The position numbers and the translations under genes are program-made. The notes under the pieces were generated by a model. The model was not told where the DNA came from and searched no databases. It saw nothing but the letters and a program-made list of their open reading frames with translations. This document shows positions 20,186 through 31,089 of a DNA stretch of 49,332 nt, piece after piece; within the stretch, counting starts at the first letter, position 1; every line of letters begins with the position of its first letter. Source of the DNA: Gracilaria domingensis (Eukaryota; Rhodophyta; Florideophyceae; Gracilariales; Gracilariaceae); NCBI GenBank assembly GCA_022539475.1, contig VCMS01000062.1, positions 1 to 49,332 on the forward strand, in the 5' to 3' direction.

Positions 20186-23073
20186 ATGGGTGAACGGTCG
20201 ACCTCCCCTACGGAGTGGTCTATGACCTTCGAGCGCTGCGTGGACGGGGATAACGTCTGCGTGTCCCCCGTCCTGACCGCTGCGGGGCGCGCTTCTGATG
20301 CCGGCGCTCCCCACGCGCCCAATTACCAGTTGGTGAACTCCTCACGTCGCCGTGGCCTAATCCAAACCGGTACCCCGGTTTCCCTTCCATCGGGCGTCGG
20401 CGCTCTGGAAGCCGAGACCCTCGTGGTGCGCGAGGAGCCGCATTACGACCCTATAAGGGGCTGCTCCACCTCTGAGGTATCTCCGTCACCACCGACCACC
20501 AGCTCGGTTCGCGAGGTTCTTGCGGCGTCGCGGATATTCGGGAAGACCCCTGGGGTAGCCCGCGGGCGTGGCGGCGGCATTTTCAAGCTGACCACTCGGG
20601 CTAGCACCCGGGCTCGCCAGGATCCATACGGTCGTAGCGGCGGCTATGATCCTTTGCCGCCGCTGCTGGTCCCAACAACATCAACCCCTTGGCGGTCGCC
20701 GGAACGGTGGAGGCTCAGAAGCTCAGCCCGCATGACCTTGACAGGACAAATGGGCAGCTGCACGCCCATTATGGCGCCCGGTTTGCCGACATCTCCGCCG
20801 AAATGGTCGCTCTCGGGAACTGGCCGTTTCATACCAGCTTCTCGTTCTGTTCCTTGCGGTTCCGCCATATGGCACTCTCGCAGTACAGCGCCATCGCCCG
20901 CTGGGATTGTCGCCGTCTGGAGGCGGTGCCGATGGCTCCCGCGCCACCTCGTCAGTGTGAGAAGCAGAACCGATTTGGTCGTCCTCAGTGCTTCCACGCA
21001 CGGCAGAGGCACACGAAGTCCCTCTATTACATCCCAGTGGCCATTCCGTCGAACCTCCCGTTCATCGGATGCGACGGGGAGGTCCATTACTTCCGCCGCT
21101 TGGTCGATATCATTCACCGCCTGGACGAATCAACTGGTCACCTCGAGGTTAACCTCGACTACGTGGCGTTCGAACGCCCTTTAGACACCAACTACTGGAC
21201 AGACCGTGGCAGGTGGGCGACCGATGCGATGGCCGAGAGCCGGGTCCGTCACCGTCATGGTCGTAGGCGCACGATGCACCTCTTCCACAACATTGAATAC
21301 TGGTCACAGAGCGACCAGAACCGCCGTTCGTGGTATGTGAGCCGACCGTCTTGGTGGGATCACTACGAAGTTTGCCAGTGGTTGGAGGTGCCGACCCCTC
21401 CGGTTCTAGCGTACTTTGGAAGTAGCATCGTCCTCGAAAGGAACAATGCGTACGCCGTTTGGTGCGTTGCGCGTAGCGAATGGGCCGTTATGGTGGCGAT
21501 TCTCGCCCTTCAGACATCCGTGGAAGGTGTGACCTGGGACACCCGATGTCTTGACAAGGCCGTCGGCATCAGTGGTACTCAACCAGTTGGTCGTATCTTC
21601 CACATCCCGACTGATGTCATGGGAGACATTCGTGCGCTGGGGCTTGCCGCCATTGTGGAAGGTACGAAGTATACTGCTCAGCAACTCGACAACTACCTCA
21701 CGGCTGTGAGTAACCACAACTGGGGCGACCATCAAGGTTGGGACATCTATGACCCTGAGGTACAGAGCATAGTGCCCTTGCAGAACCAGCATGTTGCTGG
21801 CGAGGACCCTTTTGGTGACGACGATACCATGATGGTGGCTGCCGAAAACTATGAGTCCCCTACATTACCTCCGTCGGCTCCCGTGCAGGCCACTCCCCCT
21901 ACCAGTGTAGCGGCTCCCACCCCTAGTGGTCCTCCCACTACTCACGCAGCGGCGCATCCCCCCGGCCGGGGGACCCATGGGCCTCTCCGCGTTGGTTTCC
22001 AGTCGCTCCCGGTAAACCCGGTACCCCCAGGTGGTGACAGCGGTGCGATTCGGAGCGCTCTGGCGCGTCTCAACCACGCGTCGATGGTGCACTTCAACCG
22101 TCCTGGTCCAAACGACATCTTGACCGCGGTAGATACCCTGACAAACTTACTCCCAGTGGTCGCTCACCATGAGCGGCGTACCAGCGAGTTGCGGCAGTTC
22201 CGCGACTACTTCCAGCGCAATCTTTACCGTGAGGTGACTGCCTATGTCTGTCAGCTGAGCAACCTCGTGGAAGGCCATGCGCCGTTACATCGACCCCCTG
22301 TTGAAAGTTTCCACCCGTACGCCCCAGCGTCTCAGGCGCCTGCTACCCAGATGGTAGGCTTTGGTGGTCTCGAAACGTATCAACCGCCTGGTGGCCCTCC
22401 TGGTGTCAATACTTCGGCACCCTTCCATACAGCGCTCGGTCCTCATAACGTTCCTCTTCTTCCAGCAAGTACTGGGGCGGGAGCACCAAGTGGTTTCCAA
22501 ACTGGTTTCCGTTCGGCTCCGCTTCCGTCGTCGTCCAGCGCTCCGATGACACCTGCTGGTCCTGGGCCTTCGGGAGTTGGAGCGCCTCCTGGTCTGGCGC
22601 CTGGTGCAGGGCCGTCTAGTGGTCTCGCTCCTCCGGCCTCTGGTGGTATCCCTCCGACTAGCTTACCGCCTTCCTTACATCCACCCACTCGTCCTGCGAA
22701 TACCATGCCGGTGGTTAGCAGCGGTACCCCTGCGGGGCCTGCTGCTTCTGCTTCCCTACGCAGTGGTGGTGCGCCAGCGAGGGCGGCTAGCGGCGGGGGC
22801 GGAAGCTCCGCCGGACCTATGTCGGTTTCCTCTCGTCGTGGAGGTTCCGCTTCGTCACACGGGACCTCCCGTGGACGTGGTCGCGGTCGTGGAACCAGTC
22901 GTGGACGCGGACGTGACCGTGGGTCTTCCAAGGCCTCCTCGGTTACCTCGTGGTTTGCTCTTGTGGATTCTTCTCGACTAGAAAAGTGTCTTGCGTTGTG
23001 CGTTATGATCTCTCTCCATTTGCCTGCTAGGTTAGTTAGCATTCCATGTAGTGTTTGGCGTTCAACGGCTTAG
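20186..23073 (+). CDS. Unknown large ORF antisense to, and paired with, a Ty3/gypsy pol
   Basis: The frame opening at ATG 20186 (MGERSTSPTEW) shifts to a second frame near 20650, which then runs uninterrupted to 23073. A single-base indel or short intron there is likely. The product would be about 950 aa: a disordered Ser/Pro/Arg-rich N terminus; a conserved-looking core (about 20700-21760) with APTPPVLAYF-like, EWAVMVAIL, GRIFHIPTDVM and EGTKYTAQQLDNYL segments; a Pro/Gly/Ser-rich linker; and an RGG-type tail (RGRGRGRGTSRGRGRDRG). A diverged relative lies at 29.0-31.1 kb, so this is a family. It ends only 20 bases from the convergent integrase stop, as expected of an antisense ORF inside an LTR element. 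RGG tails usually bind RNA. The function is unknown. Confidence 0.5.
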
Positions 23074-23092
23074 ACAACCCCCCCCCCCATCC

Positions 23093-24106
23093 TTAGTGAC
23101 GCGTACCACGCGAAGCAGTACCAGTTGGTGGGGGCATTCGCCCTTGTTTGCGCCAGTATCGAATGATGAAATTGTTAGGGATATGACCAGGTGGTTCCAT
23201 AGAGTCGTGTTGTGGCGACCATCCGTACCATCTTACCCTGTAGCGGATACCCTTTGTGATGTGTTCGTGACCTACAATGGTGTCGATAGCGCACTCCTGG
23301 GTATCTGCTAGAGGGTGCGACTCTTCCGTCTGGTCATGTGGTGCGTGGCTCTCCATAAGTGGTGTGACCCGTTGGTCTTGCCGGGGCTCGATCTCCTGTG
23401 CCGCTTGGGTTGTGGGGTCAGCCGTTACGGCTCTGATGGAAGGTTGAACGCTCGGCCGATTTGTTAGAGGAAGGGGGACGGGCGACGTTTGCTCCCTCTC
23501 CGCTTCTTGCTGATTTGGCTCACCTATTGGTTGTGTATTCGATGCCGTAGTTCGCGCGGCCTTGAAAATCCTGTCGATGGAGACCGTATTCTCCAAACCA
23601 TCCATTATGACCGTAGCGGTATGCTCATCGGAGCGAATTACCTTGTATGGTCCCGTCGACTTGGGTAGCAGTTTGGAATTGATATCCTTTTCAAGGCGGA
23701 TATCTTCTTCCATTTCCGCTGGGGTTGGTCGCTTACCTTTTGGTGGCACGTCCAGGAAGACCATGTCTTCTGCTAACACTTTGGTCACTCTGCTTACCGT
23801 TCGGTCATAGTCTGATTTGTATCGTTCTTGGGCTGCTGTCATTTTAACTTTGGCAGCAGCCAAAGCGGCGCGTAACTTCTGGAGTATGTTTCTCTTGACC
23901 TTCGCAGGTGTGAGTGTCCCGGCCGCTTCCGAGCGGTCAGGTCCGGGGTGGACGATAATACCGTTTGGTGTTCGCGACAGTACCAGGTCAAACGGGGTTG
24001 TTTGAATGACTCTGTGGACCTGGAGATTGTACGCATATGTCAATGTTTGGACATACTCAGACCATGTGGTTTGGTGCTCTTCGAGATAGTGCCGTAGGCA
24101 AGCCAC
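23093..24106 (-). CDS. pol: Ty3/gypsy integrase C terminus with chromodomain
   Basis: It opens with the DNA-binding half of integrase (AYNLQVHRVIQTTPFDLVLSR), then the GPY/F motif (LLPKSTGPYKVIR), a Pro/Gln-rich linker and a chromodomain near the end (IDTIVGHEHI, then YRVRWYGWSPQHDSMEP). Chromodomains of this class guide integration by binding histone marks. The aromatic Trp/Tyr positions of RVRWYGW are kept. Confidence 0.75.
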   Translation of the reverse strand: MACLRHYLEEHQTTWSEYVQTLTYAYNLQVHRVIQTTPFDLVLSRTPNGIIVHPGPDRSEAAGTLTPAKVKRNILQKLRAALAAAKVKMTAAQERYKSDYDRTVSRVTKVLAEDMVFLDVPPKGKRPTPAEMEEDIRLEKDINSKLLPKSTGPYKVIRSDEHTATVIMDGLENTVSIDRIFKAARTTASNTQPIGEPNQQEAEREQTSPVPLPLTNRPSVQPSIRAVTADPTTQAAQEIEPRQDQRVTPLMESHAPHDQTEESHPLADTQECAIDTIVGHEHITKGIRYRVRWYGWSPQHDSMEPPGHIPNNFIIRYWRKQGRMPPPTGTASRGTRH

Positions 24107-24124
24107 TAGGGTCTTATTGAACCG

Positions 24125-24851
24125 TTACATTTGGCCGTTGGTTTGCGGATGATAGGCCGTGGTAAAGTAGTGCTTGACCCCTAGCATGGTACAAACCGCC
24201 TCGAAGAACTTAGAAGTTAAGTTCGAACCATTATCGGTCAGTAGGTACATGGGAGCACCGTATGGGTAGACCCAATTCTCCAGGAAGGCTGTCGCTAGTG
24301 TCGTTGCCGTTTGGTTCTTCAGAGGTATAGCTGTGAACCTGTCAGTTATGACGACTACGAAGCGATAACCCTCCGAGGTCTTTGGCAGGGGCCCCAGCAT
24401 GTCGATCGCGACGAATTCCAGGGGCCCCGCCGCCGGGAATAGCTTCAGGTACTTCTTGTGCTTCCTCACACCACCTCGGGTCTTGATGCACGAATTGCAC
24501 TGTGCCACATAGATATATACGTCGTTCGCCATGTGCGGCCAGTATAATTACCTCCGAAGAGTGTAGTACAACCGCGTGGCTCCAGGGTGTCCCGAAAGCC
24601 GTGGGGTTGTGTGACAGATACAACACCGTTTGTCTTAATGACTCAGGTACGACCTTCTGGAGAGCTCCGTCTAAAGGTGAGCGTCTGATGAGGTACCCAT
24701 TGTGGTCAACGTTGAACTGAGAACCCTTTCTTCTTAGTACGTCAGCGAGCGTTTTGCACAACCTATCGGACGATTGTTCGCGTAGGAATTCCTCACGGGT
24801 GATTGGGGCGTGTTCCCCTTCCTCCACAAGAAGAAGGGTCTCCACTACCAC
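24125..24851 (-). CDS. pol: Ty3/gypsy integrase, zinc and catalytic core
   Basis: 24342-24851 carries the start of the integrase (YLIRRSPLDG, LYLSHNP) and then leaves the right frame. 24125-24532 carries CNSCIKT, VAIDMLGPLPK (first catalytic Asp) and LLTDNGSNLTSKFF (second Asp) up to PQTNGQM. The codon for the catalytic Glu of the D,D-35-E triad, which normally follows NGQ(x), is here a stop (TAA). This copy therefore cannot make an active integrase. Confidence 0.75.
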
Positions 24852-25706
24852 TTAGTACGCACTGTCATCATCCCAATATCCCTTCAGAACTTCGTTGACC
24901 TCGTGGTTCGCTGGTTCTATAGTAAAACACGGAATGTCGTCGTCCACTGGGTCAGTGTCCAATTCTTCGGTATTCAATGGGGACATTGCATCCGCCACTC
25001 GGTGCTTGACCGCGGGGCGGTACTGAACATCGTACTCAAACTCCCAGAGTCTCAGGCGCCATCGGGCCAGACGACCCGATGCGTCCGCCAAACCTAATAT
25101 CCACCTCAAGGAGTCGTGATCCTTTCGAAGCGTGAAGCGCACACCATATAGGTAAGGACGTAACATGAGCATACTCCAAACAACCGCTAGGCATTCCTTC
25201 CCCGTTACGGTGTAGTTCTGCTCCGCTTGGTTAAGAGCTCTACTCGAATACCCCATTGGTGCGAGCTTGCCGTCCTCCTGCTCCTGCATTAGGCAGCAAC
25301 CTATTTGGGCGTCCGATGCGTCTGTATCCAGTGTGTGCGGGAGTCCCGTTTTGGGCAATGCCGGTACCGGTGGGGAGAGAAGCGCTGCTTTCAGTGTATG
25401 GAAAGCCTCTACCTCGTCTTCTTCCAAGTGGTCAAAGTGTGTGTGCTAACCCTTCTGCAACCTCCGGTTCAGGGGTGCGGCTATCTTTGCAAACCCCTTG
25501 ATGAACCGTCGGTAGACGTTGCATAGACCTAAAAAGGATCGTATGTCCGTCTGTGACATAGGGAGCTTCGCTTCCTGTACCGCTCTGATATTCCGTTTGG
25601 TCACTTCGAGTTTCCCGGGGCTTATTGTATGCCCTAGGTACTCTACCTCTTGGTTGAAGAACATACACTTTCGTAGTTTAAGAGTTACGCCTGCCTCCTG
25701 TAGCAA
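24852..25706 (-). CDS. pol: Ty3/gypsy RT C terminus and RNase H
   Basis: 25446-25706 gives the RT thumb (EYLGHTISPGKLEVT, FLGLCNVYRRFIKGFAKIAAPL). After a short break it continues in 24852-25427 with RNase H hallmarks: LDTDASDAQIGCCL (catalytic DAS region), SRALNQAEQNYTVTGKECLAVV (ENYTxxEKE region) and HDSLRWIL. It is interrupted at about 25430-25446 and so not translatable as one piece. Confidence 0.7.
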
Positions 25707-26396
25707 CTAAAATACCACTTGGACATGCGAGAAGTGCTCCTCAATGGATCTCGAGTAGATGACTACATCATCGATATATACCAATGCGGTTGTCCACTTC
25801 ACTTTAGACAGTATAATGTCTAATGCCCTTTGGAAGGTAGCGGGGGCGTTTCGTAAACCAAACGGCATGCGTAAGAAGCGATACAGGCCTGCATGGCATG
25901 TAAACGCAGTCTTAGCACGGTCACCCTCTGGTATTTCGATCTGCCAATATCCGCAGTTCGCGTCCAGTGTTGTAAAGATGTTCGCATCTCCTAGGAAGTC
26001 GATGCATTCGTCCATCCTCGGGATGGGATACGAGTCCCTCACCGTTACGGCATTAAGTTTTCTGTAGTCAATACAGAACCTCATACGGGTCTCTCCTGGT
26101 TTTTGGACTAGCACTACAGGGCTAGCCCATTCCGAGTTTGCCGGTTCTATAACCCCCTCGCGGATCATCCGCTCCACCTCCTCCAGCTCTATCTCACGGG
26201 CGTTATGTCCCGCGCGGTATGGCTGTTGGTGGATGGGACGGGAGTCCGGTTTGAGGTCAATCCTATGCTGGGTGGCCTTAATGGCTCCCAGCTTGCCAGA
26301 CCACATGGTACTGAATGGCTCCAGGAGTCCGAGGATCCGAGCTCTGAGCTCTTCCCCTTCAAGTCCTATATTCACGTCCGTCTTCCAATTGGTCAC
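25707..26396 (-). CDS. pol: Ty3/gypsy reverse transcriptase, N-terminal and palm part
   Basis: It holds conserved RT blocks in order: VVLVQKPGETRMRFCIDYRKLN (residues 94-115), LDANCGYWQI (144-153), FTCHAGLYRFLRMPFGLRNAP (165-185) and the catalytic YIDD (207-210). The frame ends at a TAG shortly after YIDD. The thumb and connection continue in the next ORF, so this stop is a nonsense mutation. Confidence 0.8.
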   Translation of the reverse strand: MTNWKTDVNIGLEGEELRARILGLLEPFSTMWSGKLGAIKATQHRIDLKPDSRPIHQQPYRAGHNAREIELEEVERMIREGVIEPANSEWASPVVLVQKPGETRMRFCIDYRKLNAVTVRDSYPIPRMDECIDFLGDANIFTTLDANCGYWQIEIPEGDRAKTAFTCHAGLYRFLRMPFGLRNAPATFQRALDIILSKVKWTTALVYIDDVVIYSRSIEEHFSHVQVVF

Positions 26397-26427
26397 TGGG
26401 TCGAGCTCCAGTTTCTGGTCTTCTCGC

Positions 26428-27645
26428 TCAGCTAGTTGCTACACCATATGGTCTGGCCGCGACGAATTCGACGAATTTGACGAATTGGCGCTGCCCCCCC
26501 CCCCCTTCCTTAGCGTCCACGACCTCGTGGGACCATTGTGGTGTGATGGTAAAGATTGTACGCGGAGCCGGTAGGGCAAGACCAATTACGGTCTGCTTTG
26601 GCAGCTTGACCGGGCGGTTGCTGAAGTTACTCAGGTAGACCTGAAACGGTTTCGTCGATATGTTGTCGACTATACCATTCGCCATTAAGGTCATATGTCT
26701 TTCGGCCAACCGTGAATGGTTCTGAATAGATAACAGGCCTGGTTGTTGGCATGTCACCTTCACTACCAAGTGGTTCATAGGCGGTATTGTAACCGCCTTC
26801 GCGAGTCGCACCTTGTTGGAGAGTGTATTTTCTGGTACCGGTTGGTGTCGAGTGCTGTTCTCTCTTGGAGAGGCACCCTTGTGGTTACCAATGATGGCGA
26901 TCCGGGGTCCATTATGGAACAGAACTGTCTTAGAGCGTGGGAAAATTGCCCTGACGTGCTGGTCTATATAGGTTGTTCCGAGGATACAGTCTGTTGCCAG
27001 TTGGTTAACGACTATGAAGCGAACTCGGACCTTCATGGTGTCAATCAACACCATTATGGTAAGCGCTCCCATGACGGTTAGTGGTCTATTGTTGGCGTCA
27101 ACCAGTGGGTTAGTTAATGTACATGGCTGAAGCTTGTTAAGTTGTCTGTTAGTTAGTAGTTTGGCATTCACCAGATTAGGTCTTGCCCCGGTGTCCAGGA
27201 CAGTGACGCATGGTACCAAGTGGTTAGAAGTAAACCCGAGGGTCACGTTTACCTTATAGGTACTATGCTTGAGAAAGCATATCGGTTCGGTGCCGTCCAT
27301 GAGGCTCTCCTCCCCTGTAACCAATGGGTAATTGTCCATACTTGCACCACTTGGTTCTGGAAGGCCTTCCGTCTTCGGAAAGTTGGGGAAGGCCTCTGTC
27401 CCAACTGTTCGGCGTTTTCCGCCTGCGGGGCGGGAGTTGTTTGGTCCTGCTCCGTAATGATGTGTACCTGATGAGTTGTGGCTGCGTTGAGTCGCGCATT
27501 TGCGTGTCCCATGCCTGCGCTCCGCGCCGTGGGCCCAAATATATCCTGGTGGTTCTGCTGGCGAGCAGTGAGGAGAGCGGTTCTGTTCTGCGGAGCCACC
27601 CTTGGGCACGCTGTTGCCAAGTGGTGAGGCGACAAACAGAACCAA
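26428..27645 (-). CDS. pol: Ty3/gypsy pol, aspartic protease part
   Basis: The catalytic DTGA is at residues 151-154 (VLDTGARPNLVN) and a second conserved block reads DCILGTTYIDQ, as in retropepsins, which cleave the Gag-Pol polyprotein. The first ~100 residues overlap Gag in another frame and are probably not translated. After the stop at 26428 the RT resumes in the adjoining frame. A 13-base C run at about 26494-26506 lies near the end and is an obvious place for indels. Confidence 0.7.
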   Translation of the reverse strand: MVLFVASPLGNSVPKGGSAEQNRSPHCSPAEPPGYIWAHGAERRHGTRKCATQRSHNSSGTHHYGAGPNNSRPAGGKRRTVGTEAFPNFPKTEGLPEPSGASMDNYPLVTGEESLMDGTEPICFLKHSTYKVNVTLGFTSNHLVPCVTVLDTGARPNLVNAKLLTNRQLNKLQPCTLTNPLVDANNRPLTVMGALTIMVLIDTMKVRVRFIVVNQLATDCILGTTYIDQHVRAIFPRSKTVLFHNGPRIAIIGNHKGASPRENSTRHQPVPENTLSNKVRLAKAVTIPPMNHLVVKVTCQQPGLLSIQNHSRLAERHMTLMANGIVDNISTKPFQVYLSNFSNRPVKLPKQTVIGLALPAPRTIFTITPQWSHEVVDAKEGGGGQRQFVKFVEFVAARPYGVATS

Positions 27646-28403
27646 CAGAGGAGATTACCGGTTGTGGGGTCCTTCATCGCGAGCGACGACGCGCGCGATT
27701 GGGGACGACCTCCCGTGGGTACTGCACTCCGTTGTTGCGGGGGTGGTCCTCTATCACGATATTGGTTGAATGGCACCGCTAGAACCGGGCTGACCGGTAC
27801 GGATACCTGTGATGGGGGAGCTGAGGTTTGCCTCGAGGGGGGCTCGCTGGATAGCGAGCTGGACCAGGAGGTGTTACCGTGCGATCGAGTTGTCGGTTGT
27901 GCATGCACCAAGTGCACTGGGTGACCCTGGGAGGCATATTGTGTGAATGACTCATCCGTAGTGGTCTCCTCTTCCTCTACGTCAAACACTGACCGCCTGG
28001 GTTTTCTTTTCTCTTTCGATGGTTTGCCAAGTGGTGCGGAGTCTTTCCTGGCCCCTGACCGAACGCTGTGGCCTAGTCCCTGTGCATGGCGGGCTAGTGC
28101 GTTGTAGTCGACCGTGCGGTTGGTGGCTAAGTAGTTGCGAATCTGTGATCGGATAGACTTCGCCACGTTGTCGGCGTACATCGATTTCAACCTTTTGATA
28201 GTAAAGACGCTTCCACAGCGGGAGGCTAATGCCCATAGGGAGCGAGCGAATTCCAATTCGGTTTGTCCCGCGCGCTGGCGGTACGCAAGCACCTCTGCGT
28301 ACGCTTCCTGAATAACCTCATCGGTTGCATAGGTTTCCAGTAAGAAGTTGACCACCTGTGGGTATGTCGTCAACATTTCCGTTTGGTCTTCGTCCACCGC
28401 CAT
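27249..28403 (-). CDS. gag: Ty3/gypsy Gag with CCHC zinc knuckle
   Basis: The likely start is the ATG at 28403 (CACCATGGCG context; MAVDEDQTEM), 15 codons into a longer frame. Residues about 20-135 (counted from 28448) match the capsid-type Gag domain (YRQRAGQTELEFARSLWALA). Then come a basic, Ser/Pro/Gln-rich linker and a knuckle CWFCLSPHHLATAC of form CX2CX4HX4C (residues 268-281), which packages RNA. The frame overlaps the protease frame by up to 397 bases, so pol expression would need a frameshift, or the copy has drifted. Confidence 0.75.
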   Translation of the reverse strand: MAVDEDQTEMLTTYPQVVNFLLETYATDEVIQEAYAEVLAYRQRAGQTELEFARSLWALASRCGSVFTIKRLKSMYADNVAKSIRSQIRNYLATNRTVDYNALARHAQGLGHSVRSGARKDSAPLGKPSKEKRKPRRSVFDVEEEETTTDESFTQYASQGHPVHLVHAQPTTRSHGNTSWSSSLSSEPPSRQTSAPPSQVSVPVSPVLAVPFNQYRDRGPPPQQRSAVPTGGRPQSRASSLAMKDPTTGNLLCWFCLSPHHLATACPRVAPQNRTALLTARQQNHQDIFGPTARSAGMGHANARLNAATTHQVHIITEQDQTTPAPQAENAEQLGQRPSPTFRRRKAFQNQVVQVWTITHWLQGRRASWTAPNRYAFSSIVPIR

Positions 28404-28448
28404 GGTGTTCCCTTGGAGTGTAGTATAGTGGCACGGGTCACTAACCAC

Positions 28449-29002
28449 GGGGAAGAATGGTCCAAAGGATGAGGGCCAACGGCGAGACCACTGGTAAGGA
28501 GGTGCAATGGGAGAGCGCTATCTGTCGTGCCTACAGGAAAGGGCGAGCGACGTAGCGATGGCTTGAAAACCTGAATGGTGTTGGTACTTACTAACCTGAG
28601 GGTCAAGTAGTTGCCAAGAGGGTCTCTGACTTTATCACAGGAGGGAGGCGCAGCTCCAGCAGCCTAAGTATCGGCTGCGAGGCGCCTCGACCTCTGGAGT
28701 GGTACACTGTAACGCTGTGCACCACGTGTACTACCTAAACTACCTATGGTACAAACACTAATAGATAGAAATTAAATAGCCATTGGGGCCTAGATGGTAC
28801 CTCGTGTAATACAGTCCAATCCCTCCCCCGAGTCCTACTGTGAACAGATTTCAAGTTTTACCTTCTACTACACACCTCCCCCTCTGCAGTCTGCCGTCTC
28901 GGCAACTTTTCTTCCCCTGGGTTGTTCTCGTGCTCCTGTCAGTGTTTCCTCGCTTCCATGAGGCTAGGGCTATCGAAGGGATTGCAACACGGCCATCCCG
29001 AG
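28449..29002. other. Gene-free stretch upstream of gag, LTR/leader candidate
   Basis: It lies between the divergently arranged Gag start and the next plus-strand ORF, so the 5' LTR and primer-binding site of the chromovirus should be here. Imperfect inverted repeats (GGAGGCGCAGCTCC, CGGCTGCGAGGCGCC) are visible at 28645-28690. No confident LTR edge was found. Confidence 0.35.
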
Positions 29003-31089
29003 ATGGACGATGTGCGCATTCCACGTCGACTAACTACATCAACTCCACAGGACACGGCAGGCCATGCCGTGGGACGTCACGACGCTGATGTGATAATGGC
29101 TCCGATACCGTTCTCAGATGGTGCCTCCCCACGTCCGGGTGATAGGTACGACCATACAATTGGGAGGCAGGCTGGAAGCCCTCGGTACACTAATGTGCCA
29201 TACGCGGTAAGCAGCTACCTCCGGATGCATGGGGCTTTCTTTGACGCCCGACGATTTGAGTCAATCCCATGGGAACGACGGGGGCCAAAGAGAGGAAGGG
29301 AGGATGCATGGTACCAGCGTTGGTTACATAGCCCTATAGACGCGGCGACGGCTCCCCCATGTCTTGGTTACACTCACCCAGACATGCCTTACCTCCGTAC
29401 GTGGTTGGAAGAAAGATACCCGCGGCGAGTTAACGATCTGCTGGACATGCTCTATGCGACATTTCACGACCCCTCGGTGACATTTCCTCCGATTGGTCAC
29501 AATCTTCTGGGGTTGATGTGCTTCCCGCCCGCCTTCGATCGGCTGTATTGGATGGTGGATCGTACCCGCTGGAACGATATGCATGAGCCGGAAGGTCGAA
29601 TGAGAACCAATTTGTGGTACTTCTTCTGCTCGCATCAAGTCGAATTCCACGACTTGGAAGCCTCGGACCGCCAGGGGCTGTATCTGAAGTTACCTTTTTT
29701 CGATGATATCGACTGGCAGGATTTTTGGCGCGTTTCAAACCTGCTTGCTGCGCCAACCCCGCCCTTAGTGGCCTACCACACGAGACAGTTGACTACAGAC
29801 CCGAACGACCTCCGGGCTTGGCTGACCTGGCAGGTGCTAACTGTCGAATGGGCGGTCTTCGTTTTGCTGTCGTTCCTGGATACCGCAAAGTACGGCGTGC
29901 TTGGTAATGTCAGGACCACCGACTGGAGGACGTGGAGCGGGGTGGTAGACTGTCCGAGCCCGCGCGGGAGGCTTGTTCGCATTCCGAGGATGATAATATT
30001 GTACCTCAGAGGCTTGGGCATACAGAATATAGTACGGGGCACCGAGTACAGCGTTGAAGATGCTGAACGCCTTCTGGATTACATCCCAAAGATAAACTGG
30101 GCAGATACTCCCGGGTACTTATGGTACGATTACAAGCAAGACAACATTGTCGCGATCCCCCGGCACCCGACAAAATGGAAGATGGCAGAGCGTATCCTGC
30201 CTTACCAGTCCGGCAGAATCCCGTGTTAGTTCCAAGGAGAAGGGTGCCTGACTATTTTCCGAGGGCCAGAGCCTTCGTTCCTGAGTGCCTGACCCCAAAT
30301 TGTACCATCCTAGCACCCCCCATACTACCGGCAGGTGCAGAGGATCGAACGAATTCCGTAGGCGATGCGGAGGAGGTCTTTGCCGCTGACGTAGAGATAC
30401 CGGCCGTAGAGGACCCGATGCTGCCTGGTGGTGATGATAATGACGATACGCTTCAGTTTAACGCGTTTAGGGCGCGCAATTCTCACCGGAGACAAGAATC
30501 CGGTCGCATGTCGGACAAATCAGAGGTCACTGCGCCGAAGGCGTCGATCACCATAGAACCAGTGAGCGCTAAGCTTGCTGTAGCTAAAGAACCATCCTTC
30601 GCAATCGCTCCCGATGATGTCGTCGATCTTCCTCCGGCAACAGCGGCGGCCTTTCAAGCGCTTGGCATGGAGATGAGGAGGCATGGATACCTTGGCCTAT
30701 GGCGTCTGGGAGACGTGGCGTTGAGTGCCCGCTTTTGGTTGGGCCGGGCACACCGATAGGAGCGATTCCTTGCCGTCAATAGCCAGGTTCGTCAAGTAGT
30801 CTCCACAATCCTTCAGGAGGGAGCAAGGTCGCTGAACGGCCGGGTCGCTGCTGAGCCTAACCGTGGGGTGGAAGTAGGTCTGGTAGAGCTTTCCGACTCT
30901 GAAGACTCTGAAGAAGTTGATGCCTTGAATGCAGATGTTCTTCAGCCCGCAGGTGGTCCGTGTCGTCGTCTAACGTCCCGCGAGACTGCGCCCAGGCGTG
31001 CTCTTGATGAGCAGTCAGCTGCTCGCCAGGTTGGCCGCTCAGGTCTTGGTGATAATGTGGCCGAAGAAGACGCGAGGACTACCTTGTGA
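29003..31089 (+). pseudogene. Broken relative of the antisense ORF at 20.2-23.1 kb
   Basis: From the ATG at 29003 (MDDVRIPRR) the first frame runs to 30229. It continues in another frame from about 30200 to a stop at 30759 and again to 31089. The core matches the 20-kb ORF segment by segment: WQDFWRVSNLLAAPTPPLVAY, TVEWAVFVLLSFLDTAKYGV, GRLVRIPRMIILYLRGLG, RGTEYSVEDAERLLDYI, then W.D..GY..YD. Identity looks like roughly 30 %, so the two copies are old relatives and not a recent duplicate. One frameshift and one stop make it a probable pseudogene. No gag-pol is attached directly. The nearest minus-strand integrase with the same layout is at 35.9 kb. Confidence 0.6.

Larger units (their letters stand above)
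23093..28403 (-). mobile_element. Degenerate Ty3/gypsy chromovirus (gag-pol), minus strand
   Basis: The order along the minus strand is Gag, protease, reverse transcriptase, RNase H, integrase with GPY/F motif, chromodomain. This is the standard Ty3/gypsy order with the chromovirus C terminus. Pol is broken by at least four stops or frameshifts: a stop just after the YIDD part of RT (about 25707), a stop before the RNase H half (about 25430), a frameshift in the integrase zinc region (about 24500-24600) and a stop at the integrase catalytic Glu (24125). The long terminal repeats must lie outside 23073-28448, but I could not identify them by eye. Confidence 0.8.
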
